47,909 nucleotides of DNA from Oligoflexales bacterium (GTDB taxonomy: Bacteria; Bdellovibrionota_B; Oligoflexia; Oligoflexales; RGVZ01). A model generated the notes under the pieces. It did not search any database, was not told where the DNA came from, and saw only the letters and a program-made list of their open reading frames with translations. Below are positions 34,729-43,141 of this stretch, piece after piece (position 1 is the stretch's first letter; the number at the start of each line of letters is the position of its first letter). A program made the translations under genes and the position numbers. The stretch covers positions 1 through 47,909 of the forward strand of contig CANILH010000015.1 of assembly GCA_947468665.1 (NCBI GenBank), in the 5' to 3' direction.

Positions 34729-35277
34729 ATGAGAGACGCGATCTTGGGAAATCCTAGAATATACTGGCCGGACTTCATGCCATTCGGCAAAAACGATCCA
34801 CTACCATGTTGGCCGCACCGGCCGGCAAAATCCCGTGCCAGCCCTTGTCGTACCAGAAATTTCATGACATTTGCGGTGGCAAGCAATGGCGAAAAAAACA
34901 TGGTTCGATACGTCGCGGTAGAGTACCTTCCAAACGACCCTCTGCTGCTGGAGCTTGAGCTCGGCGGCGGCATCACATGGGTCGATTACTTTATGGACCA
35001 CGAAAAGCTGTTGATGATTGACACGATTATATGTGGCCCTTCAGAGTCATCATTAGTCGATGGACGGATCTATCATAAGGAAATCGAGAAAACCTTAGGC
35101 CCCCTCGGAAACACTGGTGCATGGCACCTGTACCGGAAATGGGTGGAAGAGGCACTAGGTGAGCTCGAATGGCTTTGGCCTCAACTCACCCGCAAAGAAC
35201 GACGTCAGCGGGAGGAAATTCCGGCCGCGTTTGAGGCGGCGTACGCGAAGAGGTTTCCAGATAAGAAAATCGCTTAG
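34729..35277 (+). CDS. Hypothetical protein, accessory region
   Basis: The 182-residue protein starts at an ATG with GAGG 6 bp upstream and lies 57 bp after the previous gene. It is soluble, with Trp and Tyr in many places (RIYWPDFMPFG, PCWPHRP, GGITWVDYFMDHEKLL, AWHLYRKWVEEALGELEWLWP) and a helical basic C-terminus ending in FEAAYAKRFPDKKIA. No signal peptide, no recognised family. A decayed copy of its tail lies 1.1 kb upstream, so this locus has undergone duplication. Confidence 0.6.
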   Translation: MRDAILGNPRIYWPDFMPFGKNDPLPCWPHRPAKSRASPCRTRNFMTFAVASNGEKNMVRYVAVEYLPNDPLLLELELGGGITWVDYFMDHEKLLMIDTIICGPSESSLVDGRIYHKEIEKTLGPLGNTGAWHLYRKWVEEALGELEWLWPQLTRKERRQREEIPAAFEAAYAKRFPDKKIA

Positions 35278-35316
35278 TCTCCGACGGGGATTCACTCCGG
35301 CGGGTCCAGGCAATAC

Positions 35317-36543
35317 TTACGGAACACCCGGCGCAATCGATGGTCTCATGCGCATTTCACTTTTCCCCATTAAGCGGGTATCCGTAATATTCATATCGAT
35401 GCGTCCATTGATCATGCCACCAAGAATAAGTCCGTCAGGCCCTGCTGGTCTAAGACCTATGACCAAATCCCTCCTGGTCAGCCCATCATGAGAAATATAA
35501 ATTCCATTGCGGACCTCAAACTCCATATGCGGTCCAGGAAGCAATTTAATTGGCTGAGGGTAGTGATCTGGAATATGAAACACATTGTTTACCTCTGGCA
35601 AATAAATTGACTGGGCTTCTTTGTAAGTTTTGGCGTTTGGTTTTTCGAGGTAGATGGTTCCGGCCTCCGTTTCGGTCCTATTCTCGTCAATAATATTTAC
35701 CGCTAAAGTATTACCTTGAGCCTGTCGGAAATATATACCCCGTGTCTCAGACGGAACGGCAAAGAAGGCGCTGATTTTTTTAGGCATCCCCGCAGCTCCC
35801 ACACTCATACCCCAACTCCAGATTGATTTTCGCGTAAATTTGAAAAATGGAATGGGGTCATTAAATTTCGCGTAATAGTCCGTAAACTCGGACATGATTT
35901 GCTCAATATATCGCTCACTCATGACCGAATCCTCGGTATGCTGTAAACCAAAAACATGACCCATTTCATGAACAAGCACATTGAAAAGAAGCCCGCCCTC
36001 ACTATAGGACCAAAAATCCTGAATATCTTTGGGAGCCCCTTTAAATCGCCATGGGCCACGGTCAGGAGAAATATAAATATAACCGGCCCCTTTCATGTTG
36101 ACGGGATCATACTTGGTTCGGATTGTGGCTCCCGCGAACTCCTCAGAGTGCGGGATGTCTTTTTCCTGGCCCGGGTGCATGACACCGAATTGCAACACAA
36201 GGTCCGGCGAGTCACCGCATCCGACCTTCTTAAATTCTTGAGCGGCGATCCGCACTGGCTCGATACGGGTATCAAAAACCGGTATGACCGCCGAGGCATA
36301 CTCCTCATTCCAGTAGCGAATCGCGCCGTCGATTGATTTCTGAACCAAGTCACCCGTGGCGCTAAATTGGTCGGTGGAAACCTCGACGCAGTATTTTACG
36401 TCTTTGGTGTTTTGCATAAACCATGGATTGTTGCGGTCAAGCACCAGGCCCCCGCCGCCTCCGGTCATGCCGCCATCAGCAAACGCCGTGGTGCAAATAA
36501 ATAATGACGCGACGGCAGATAAAATATGCCCTGTATGATGCAT
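35317..36543 (-). CDS. Secreted metzincin-type zinc metalloprotease
   Basis: This 408-residue exported protein (signal peptide cut near AFA-DG) has the full metzincin zinc motif HEMGHVFGLQH (192-202), with three histidine ligands and the catalytic E193; M208 (DSVMSE) is a candidate Met-turn. The domain starts with KYCVEVS and AIRYWNEEYASAVIPVFDTR, as in matrixin-like proteases. A Gly-rich segment (MTGGGGGLV) follows the signal peptide. The C-terminal 180 residues are beta-rich, and unassigned. GGGAG lies 8 bp before the ATG. The substrate is unknown. Confidence 0.85.
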   Translation of the reverse strand: MHHTGHILSAVASLFICTTAFADGGMTGGGGGLVLDRNNPWFMQNTKDVKYCVEVSTDQFSATGDLVQKSIDGAIRYWNEEYASAVIPVFDTRIEPVRIAAQEFKKVGCGDSPDLVLQFGVMHPGQEKDIPHSEEFAGATIRTKYDPVNMKGAGYIYISPDRGPWRFKGAPKDIQDFWSYSEGGLLFNVLVHEMGHVFGLQHTEDSVMSERYIEQIMSEFTDYYAKFNDPIPFFKFTRKSIWSWGMSVGAAGMPKKISAFFAVPSETRGIYFRQAQGNTLAVNIIDENRTETEAGTIYLEKPNAKTYKEAQSIYLPEVNNVFHIPDHYPQPIKLLPGPHMEFEVRNGIYISHDGLTRRDLVIGLRPAGPDGLILGGMINGRIDMNITDTRLMGKSEMRMRPSIAPGVP

Positions 36544-36670
36544 TTAAATGACTCCCTTACCTGTGAGTGTGGTTTTGGATCGTAACATGTCTCTAGAGCT
36601 CTCTACTTGTAATGATAGAGCGGGCTCTGTCATTTGATCAATTAATTAGTTAATCAAATATTGCCATATA

Positions 36671-36695
36671 GTTAATAAAAAGTTAACTTATTAAC
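36671..36695. promoter_or_regulatory. Inverted repeat abutting the regulator start codon
   Basis: GTTAATAA (36671-36678) and TTATTAAC (36688-36695) are perfect inverted copies around a centre with the palindrome GTTAAC (36682-36687); the right arm ends at the base before the ATG at 36696. No Shine-Dalgarno sequence fits. It could be an autoregulatory operator or block translation. Confidence 0.55.
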
Positions 36696-37526
36696 ATGCA
36701 TATTTTTAGCGGAACGTCCTACAAAACCATCATCAAACAGGCCGTTGAGGACAAAAAAGCCGTTGTCGGCGCCGCCGCGTTCAGCTTTCAAGGCCTGGCC
36801 GCGGCATGCGGCGTCCAGAAGACCTATCTATCAAGAGTTCTCAATGGCGCCGGGCATCTCAATTCAGATCAGCTTTTTCTTGGATTGTCCTACCTCGGCC
36901 TTTCCCGTGATGAGTCCGGCTACGTGATGCTGCTCCATGAGTGGGAGAGATCTAGTGTGCCGGCGCGCCGGAAAGTCTTGGAAGAGGAACTACGACAGGC
37001 AAGACTTGCAAACACCAAAACCGAAAAACACCTTGAGACCGACGTCTCTCTGAATGACAAGACTGACTCAACAGCCTATTACCTCAATGTGAATGCGCAA
37101 CTCGTTCATATGTTTTTGACCATTCCTCAGTACGCCGAGGCACCGACAACCATCACCGAGGCATTGGGCATCAGTGACGCCGCCATGACGGGGATTCTTC
37201 GGTTGTTGTCCCAGCTTGGGATTATCACCTATAAAGGCAGCCGCATTGTGGTCCTGCGTGACTCGCTCCATCTCCCAAAAGACGCCCCCCTGACAACCCC
37301 CTACCGGACCATGATGCGACTTAAGGCCCTGGAGCGTCTGCAAAATGATGCGCCCCATGAGCCCTACGCGTATTCGTTGTTTTTCTCGGCCGACGAGGAC
37401 GCCCGCGCGGCGATACAAGGTTTATTTTTTGAATTCCTCAAAAAGGCCGAGAAAATTATTCGCCCCGCGACGTGCGAACGAGTTTATCAGATGCAGTTTG
37501 ACCTGATTGATTGGTCAAAGAATTAA
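36696..37526 (+). CDS. TIGR02147/DUF4423 family transcriptional regulator
   Basis: The 276-residue cytoplasmic protein has an N-terminal helix-turn-helix (about 25-70: FSFQGLAAACGVQKTYLSRVLNG, with LNSDQLFLGLSYLGLSRDES following) and a C-terminal DUF4423-like winged region (about 125-276, with EALGISDAAMTGILRLLSQLG and ITYKGSRIVVL). This order is typical of TIGR02147 proteins, which are common in Bdellovibrionota and Fibrobacteres. The metzincin gene diverges from it, and the shared 150-bp gap contains an AT-rich inverted repeat. Confidence 0.85.
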   Translation: MHIFSGTSYKTIIKQAVEDKKAVVGAAAFSFQGLAAACGVQKTYLSRVLNGAGHLNSDQLFLGLSYLGLSRDESGYVMLLHEWERSSVPARRKVLEEELRQARLANTKTEKHLETDVSLNDKTDSTAYYLNVNAQLVHMFLTIPQYAEAPTTITEALGISDAAMTGILRLLSQLGIITYKGSRIVVLRDSLHLPKDAPLTTPYRTMMRLKALERLQNDAPHEPYAYSLFFSADEDARAAIQGLFFEFLKKAEKIIRPATCERVYQMQFDLIDWSKN

Positions 37527-37544
37527 CCCCGTCGCGCCCGCCAA

Positions 37545-39476
37545 TTACTTACAGACCCCATCATTGGTCATTGTTTTCGGCAAGGATAGTGTCGGCAGCC
37601 CTACGGTGTTTTTGCGCTTTGTGATCCGCGTAAAATTGGCCATGGTATCAATTTTGCAGTAGTGCCCCACCCCATTTGAGTTGTAGATGCCGCCACCGAA
37701 GAGGAAAATGGTGTTAGGAAGCCAGCAGTCGCCATCGAATATCCTGGTGCTCGGAATCGGATAGATCTCCGGAATTTTGGCTGGCGCACCCGACAAGGTT
37801 GCCTGCGCCTTGGTTTCCAATCGGCAATAATGATATTGCGAGTTGCCAGCGTATATTGATCCCTTGGAGCTGAAAAACCCATCAGCCAGGCGGCATAGAC
37901 CGTCAAACTTCATTTCCGAGGGAACGTCGCCGTAGCGGGTGATTCCGTTGAGCGACGTACGTCCGGTGACTTTCTGCCACTCGGTTTCGTTTTCGTAGGA
38001 GCAATATGACGATACTGTCGCGAGGTATATATTATTGTTGGCAGTGAAAAATCCACTTGGAATAGTCTTAACATCCAGCACGTCAGAGAAGACGCGATTT
38101 GCGGCATTCGCGGCACTATAAGTCACGTTCTCGGCCACCGCGGCTCCCGCCTCAACCGGGGCATGCTTATTCCATGTCTGTATGCGCAGGGCTTGACCGC
38201 GGTGATCATAGATGCCGCTTGAGACAAGATATTTGCCCAGATTGATCTGACTCTCATAAGCGGCTTGATTATCAGTGCGGCCCGTGGCGGACTGATTAAG
38301 CATCCCCAGCCCATCTTGGCGGGGGCCGATCATGCGACCCACTGTTGTCGCTTGATTGACGAGGTCTACACCCATCGAAACACCATACTGGGCCAGCGTC
38401 TTCTTATTGGCCTCGAGCATCTCCCGCGCGTATGTGGGATTGTCAACCCAATCGACATCCATGTTAACAGAGTCCGGGCAGCCCGGGCCCTTGCAAAGTG
38501 CCTCCACAATGCGCCCTAAATCATAATTGGTCCGCCTGCATGGTTTAAATTTTGACGTCATCGTCGGTGGAAGATTGAAAAATCTGTTGAACTCGTCCGC
38601 GGACACCCCGGCATTGTCTACCGTAACGCAATTTTTGTCGTGCAACTCCATAAGAGTATGCACATTCCAATGAAAGGAGAGCTTCGGGGTGTTCACAGGC
38701 CACTTAGCCTTAAGCACTTCACCGTAGGCGACATAGTCCGCGACAAGCCGATTGGTCAGCTCATCACCTGAAAGTCCCTTAAAAACTCGACAGAGGGATG
38801 TGACGGGGCCCTTCCAGATCGCGAATCCACTGCCGCTGACGCTGGCGGGAAGATACAGATCCGTCTGTCCATAGCGCTCATCGAGAGTTAAGGAGTCCGG
38901 CTTGTAAGGCACTCCGTCAGATGACACAAACCAACCGCGCCCATCGGGATTGGATCGATCGCTAGACTCATTAATGCGGAAGGCATCCGCGAACAAATTA
39001 GTTCCGTTCGGAAGGCGGGCTCCGTTTAACTCAACCTGCGCCAGCGCCCGGCCATTGTTGCACTGCGTCCAGGCAGGCATCTCAAAATCCATCGGTATAC
39101 CCGCGCGACGAAACCGCATCAGGAGTTCGTTGCTCATGTGGCCAACTTCCGCGGCGTAGGAGCCGAACCCGCCTCCGTAGCGGATGAGGTTTGCACGGAG
39201 AGTCGACCATCGCGAAAAGTCCCCGAAAGACTCACTGAGGTGACCATTGACCGACCACCAGAGATTTCCCGCAATTTGATTAGGGATAAACCACAAAACC
39301 GATTTTTTGGGAGGTGCAACCAGCATCGCCGAAGTTTCTCCGGCGTCCCCCGCTGAATCAGCCCTGGTTTCACCTGATCTCCCGGACTCTGGAGCCGCGC
39401 CGTCTTTCTTGACCGACTTACAACCCACAAAACATGACGCCAGTCCCACAAGAAGTGACGTTGAGATTAAATTCAT
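37545..39476 (-). CDS. Large lipoprotein with three C-terminal cysteine repeats
   Basis: GGAG lies 6-7 bp before the ATG at 39476, chosen over 39536. The 643-residue product begins with a signal peptide with two lipobox candidates, GLASC (C15) and CFVGC (C19). Residues about 60-450 form one large domain with blocks such as PKLSFHWNVHTLMELHDKN and PDSVNMDVDWVDNPTYARE; the alternation of strands and helices might be a TIM-type barrel, but I see no named family. The last about 170 residues are three copies of a module of about 57 residues: GFF...IY......YC...(KxDGxC), seen as SSYC..FDGLC, YHYC..FDGDC and GHYC..NDGVC. Last gene of a probable five-gene operon. Confidence 0.72.
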   Translation of the reverse strand: MNLISTSLLVGLASCFVGCKSVKKDGAAPESGRSGETRADSAGDAGETSAMLVAPPKKSVLWFIPNQIAGNLWWSVNGHLSESFGDFSRWSTLRANLIRYGGGFGSYAAEVGHMSNELLMRFRRAGIPMDFEMPAWTQCNNGRALAQVELNGARLPNGTNLFADAFRINESSDRSNPDGRGWFVSSDGVPYKPDSLTLDERYGQTDLYLPASVSGSGFAIWKGPVTSLCRVFKGLSGDELTNRLVADYVAYGEVLKAKWPVNTPKLSFHWNVHTLMELHDKNCVTVDNAGVSADEFNRFFNLPPTMTSKFKPCRRTNYDLGRIVEALCKGPGCPDSVNMDVDWVDNPTYAREMLEANKKTLAQYGVSMGVDLVNQATTVGRMIGPRQDGLGMLNQSATGRTDNQAAYESQINLGKYLVSSGIYDHRGQALRIQTWNKHAPVEAGAAVAENVTYSAANAANRVFSDVLDVKTIPSGFFTANNNIYLATVSSYCSYENETEWQKVTGRTSLNGITRYGDVPSEMKFDGLCRLADGFFSSKGSIYAGNSQYHYCRLETKAQATLSGAPAKIPEIYPIPSTRIFDGDCWLPNTIFLFGGGIYNSNGVGHYCKIDTMANFTRITKRKNTVGLPTLSLPKTMTNDGVCK

Positions 39477-39537
39477 AAGATTCTCCAAAAAACAACTTCC
39501 GAGCAAATAAGCGTGCGTTACCCAACGGAATAACAAG

Positions 39538-40995
39538 TCATCCCTTGGACTCGATAAATAGCCCTACGTCCTCTTCTGAAATTCTATCATCCACATTTGT
39601 ACCATAATGAATCTTCTGTATCTTATAATCTTTACCAATCAAAACATCACATGGCATCTGTCCGAGTTCTCCATCAATGGATCCCTGGACGTAGCCTTTC
39701 ATTCTCGCCTGAAGAAGGCGAATTATTGTAATTGGTCGCACCATCTTTATGACATCAAGGCGTGTTCTGAACTTCTTGTATATTTGGCGCTCGGGATCCG
39801 CGACAAGAATAGCGCCGCAATCTCTAAGAAGAGCGGATGTTTCGCCACACTCAGGTTTATCGAACTGATCCTTTCGCGACTCAAAAACAATAACCACGGC
39901 AACACCGTTGGCTTTTGCGCGGTCAATTAAATTCCTGCTCAGTTCCAGTCGTAACGCGCAAATTGGGCACGTCGCGTAGCGATAAAAAATCAGCCAGACC
40001 TTCTTATCCGCGTAATCTGCCAGATTGAAGACCTCTGACTTCGCGGTCTCAGCCTGAAACTGCGGCGACATGGCTCCCGCTTTTAATGGCTCCGGCGCAA
40101 CACCAAGCCGATCATGGAAAAACTCAGTATACCTCGCGGCTATGCGCTCCAATTGACCAAATTCGTCCATCTGCCGAACTTTGAACTGCCTTGATTTACC
40201 CTCAAGCAAATCCTCAAGAAAATTCTCAAACCCTTTTACGGGCCCCACCACACGGTGAGACAGCCAGACGCCGGCCGCCAAAATACACAAAAGAAACACA
40301 AAACTTGTCACGGAGTACAGGATCACAAAGCTTTGAAGCATTTGCCGCGAAACTATGACGTTAACATCCGCGATCTGACTCAAAGTAACAGAGAGAAAAG
40401 TATATGAAAGAAGTCCCAAAGTCAGCGCGAAGCAAAAACCAACCACAACAAGCGCCGCGCAGTAACGAATCTGAAACGCGGGATCAACCCAGACCTGATT
40501 TCGCCGTTGATCCTCTGGATAGAGCAAACCTCCAGCCGAGGCGTACCCATAAGATATCAACGCTACCCCAACCCATTGCAGAGAATCGGCAACATTGAAA
40601 ATCCCGGTCTCGAAAGATCCAAAATTGAAATAAATGAAATCCACGACATAGCCGAGTCTGACGCGATCTAGTACGTTACTAAGCAACGACGCGATAAAAA
40701 TCGATACACCCGCTCTAAGGATAGAGGACTTGATTGGCAAAAAATACTGTACGGCCAAAAATGAAAACACAACAAAGCCGGCAAGGGTCGCCGGAAATAC
40801 GATTGTGTATATTTTTGACAGGCTTCCAAATCCGCCCATCATAAATCCGACATTCTTGAATGGAATTAAGGACACTGGGCCGTACTGGGCCTCACCAACC
40901 CAATTACTTGATATTACCTTTGTCCATTGATCAACGAAAAGGCACAAAATAAATGGTGCCAGTACGTAGATTATCCATTCGCGTCGGGTCAGCAT
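39538..40995 (-). CDS. Fusion of lipoprotein signal peptidase (LspA), HAMP-like linker and peroxiredoxin-like domain
   Basis: Residues 1-160 are a complete LspA-type signal peptidase II: D22 and K26 (VDQWTK), N48 (KNVGFMMGG), N107/D110/R111 (SNVLDRV), D119 (VVDFIYF) and N134/A136/D137 (FNVADS); the two catalytic aspartates are retained. Two more membrane helices follow (about 180-202 and 222-246), then a HAMP-like segment (about 246-297), then an AhpC/TSA or thioredoxin-like domain (about 320-485) with CPIC (343-346). Usual LspA is about 160-170 residues, so this is three times longer. It begins directly after the preceding gene's stop (TAA-ATG), indicating coupled translation. Confidence 0.85.
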   Translation of the reverse strand: MLTRREWIIYVLAPFILCLFVDQWTKVISSNWVGEAQYGPVSLIPFKNVGFMMGGFGSLSKIYTIVFPATLAGFVVFSFLAVQYFLPIKSSILRAGVSIFIASLLSNVLDRVRLGYVVDFIYFNFGSFETGIFNVADSLQWVGVALISYGYASAGGLLYPEDQRRNQVWVDPAFQIRYCAALVVVGFCFALTLGLLSYTFLSVTLSQIADVNVIVSRQMLQSFVILYSVTSFVFLLCILAAGVWLSHRVVGPVKGFENFLEDLLEGKSRQFKVRQMDEFGQLERIAARYTEFFHDRLGVAPEPLKAGAMSPQFQAETAKSEVFNLADYADKKVWLIFYRYATCPICALRLELSRNLIDRAKANGVAVVIVFESRKDQFDKPECGETSALLRDCGAILVADPERQIYKKFRTRLDVIKMVRPITIIRLLQARMKGYVQGSIDGELGQMPCDVLIGKDYKIQKIHYGTNVDDRISEEDVGLFIESKG

Positions 40996-43014
40996 TTATT
41001 CCCCATCGCCGTGCTTTTCCTCGGATTCAAAACTTTCAGCGGCTTTGTCGAGAATCTTCTCTGCACCCATATCAACGAGTTTTTCCGGGCTTGGAATAAA
41101 ACCTCCGGGCCCACCAAAATGGGTGCCCAGTTTCGTTATGGTGCCATAAATCTCGCTATTATCGAGTGCTTCCCTAAGCTGGTCATTCGCGATATTTGCC
41201 CGTTGTAACGCCCGTCCCGAAGCTCCGAACGCGGCCTGTGCCTCATCATTAATAAGCGGATTATCTTCCAGACGCTTGATCATGCCGCCTGAGCCCATGG
41301 CTTTTTCAGTCAAAAACTCAGTCGCGCCGGTCTCACCCAGCAGTCCGATCACAGCTGATCCGCCACTTTTAATCCGCTCAGAGGCACTGAGCTCCTGCAA
41401 TTTGCCTTTGTCATCAAATTTAGCGCCTTCAAATGACGACACCGTATCCTGAGCGATTCCCGCTAGGGAGCCAATACTAATGGGGCCTATGCCGCCCGGG
41501 ATCTCCCGAATTTGATCCACGGTCGCGTTGGCGATCACTGACGCGGTATCAATGAAACCGAGCGGCTTATCAGTACCGCGGCCATCTTGAACCGTCTGAT
41601 AAATCGCGTCAGTCCGAGCCTGAATGTCTTTATAAGCGTCACTATATCCTGTTCCATCGGAAACCCCCTGGACCACGCCAGAAACGGATCCAAGAAACCC
41701 CGGATAACTACCGTCTGACCGATTGAGCGCCTTTAAAGTCGCCGCTTCAGTACGCTTATAGTACTCGCCATAGAGAATCCCGGCACCTTGCCAAATCTCT
41801 GAAATGGCGCCGCCTAAGGCGAATCCCGAAGAACTTTGATCCCTTGCGTTTCCAACCACCTCGGGCTTGACCGACTTGTACCAATTGAGCACATTCATGC
41901 GCTCAATGATTGGTCGTTGTGAATTAGTAAATGTTCGAGCGTGCTTACCGCGGTCGACGCTTTTTTGCAGAGCATCCATGATCGACCCTACTCGGTCATT
42001 TTGTCCGGATGACGTCAGATTCATACCAGCATCGTCACCCTGTGGGTCTTGTGAATCGGCAAGTCCAAAACTTGGCGCACCAGCGCCCCCTGAAAACTTC
42101 CTGTAAGTGAGCGGAAATTGCTTTGCCATACGGGACCGGGTATTGGTCGCGTCAGTCGCGTAGGCCTTGCAGAAAAACGAGTCAAAAGCCTCTGCGTAGA
42201 CGCTATCCGCGAAGGCTCGCTTTTCGGGCGGCGTCGAGGATCCACCCGCGGTGTAATTTTTAAACCTCGCGGCTACAGTGCTGCTGCCCTGAATATCAGA
42301 AAGGAAGGCGTCAGCGAGAGTCCCCTTCCACCGTCCAAATTCAGCGTTTTCGACAGAACTCCAGACCACAGACGTGCTGTTTTTATCAAAATAAAGATGT
42401 GAATACATCTCCGCGGTCAGGTAACCAAACATTCGCACAAATGAATGCTGAATTTCCGTCGCGTTGTCGGGAATGACAATCGCGATAAGCTGTCCATCGC
42501 GACCTTTTTCCTTCTTATAGACGGATGGCGGCATAAACAAGTAGCAAGATCCAACTTCATCCATACCCTCAGAAAACGTTTTATACTCAGAGTTGGATAT
42601 TTTTGTGTTTTTCAGCGCTCCTTTTCGCTCAGCTCCCGTACAAATCATATTCGAGTCACTGGAGACAATGATCTGCCCGCCAAGTGACATGAACGTTGTT
42701 TGAAAAGCGGCCGGAACCGCGGTAAACGATTTATTGATAGCATCAAGTAAACCAGCGCGGTCCTTTTTTGTGCTCCACTGAATCCTAGGCTCAAGGGCAC
42801 CAAGAATCACTTTGAGACCTGGGTCACTAGCCAACGAAGGATTACCAGCGCAAGCGTTTAGGTTGCGCGTACCGTTCGCGAAGTTGTCCAATGTCTTGAG
42901 ACGCGACGAGGGCCTTTTACCGCAGTTCTGTGCCACATATAAAAGGGACGCCAGAAGCGAGAATAGTATAAGACCGTGCGTCAGCATTTTCTGCCTTGAT
43001 TTAGTCACACTCAT
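40996..43014 (-). CDS. Large exported or anchored protein of unknown function
   Basis: The 672-residue product has a signal-anchor or signal peptide (about 11-29, LTHGLILFSLLASLLYVAQN) followed by C31; the AQNC is not a normal lipobox. Residues about 40-300 form an alpha/beta region with CTGAERKG, SCYLFMP and FVRMFGYLTAEMYSHLYFD, and end in a Ser/Gly-rich segment. The last 250 residues are helical, Gly/Ala-rich (e.g. GGAISEIWQGAGILYGEYYKR). I recognise no family. GGGAGG lies 7 bp before the ATG. Its stop codon is joined to the start of the LspA fusion, so the two products are probably made in matching amounts. Confidence 0.7.
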   Translation of the reverse strand: MSVTKSRQKMLTHGLILFSLLASLLYVAQNCGKRPSSRLKTLDNFANGTRNLNACAGNPSLASDPGLKVILGALEPRIQWSTKKDRAGLLDAINKSFTAVPAAFQTTFMSLGGQIIVSSDSNMICTGAERKGALKNTKISNSEYKTFSEGMDEVGSCYLFMPPSVYKKEKGRDGQLIAIVIPDNATEIQHSFVRMFGYLTAEMYSHLYFDKNSTSVVWSSVENAEFGRWKGTLADAFLSDIQGSSTVAARFKNYTAGGSSTPPEKRAFADSVYAEAFDSFFCKAYATDATNTRSRMAKQFPLTYRKFSGGAGAPSFGLADSQDPQGDDAGMNLTSSGQNDRVGSIMDALQKSVDRGKHARTFTNSQRPIIERMNVLNWYKSVKPEVVGNARDQSSSGFALGGAISEIWQGAGILYGEYYKRTEAATLKALNRSDGSYPGFLGSVSGVVQGVSDGTGYSDAYKDIQARTDAIYQTVQDGRGTDKPLGFIDTASVIANATVDQIREIPGGIGPISIGSLAGIAQDTVSSFEGAKFDDKGKLQELSASERIKSGGSAVIGLLGETGATEFLTEKAMGSGGMIKRLEDNPLINDEAQAAFGASGRALQRANIANDQLREALDNSEIYGTITKLGTHFGGPGGFIPSPEKLVDMGAEKILDKAAESFESEEKHGDGE

Positions 43015-43141
43015 GTAAATACCTCCCGAATGATTTCGATTATTCGGAACATTTTACTTTAAATTGAAAAATCGAAATTGGAATTCTACAAAAAATCCAT
43101 CTTACCGTCTGGAATTACCCGATCATGTCCGGGTCGCCGGA

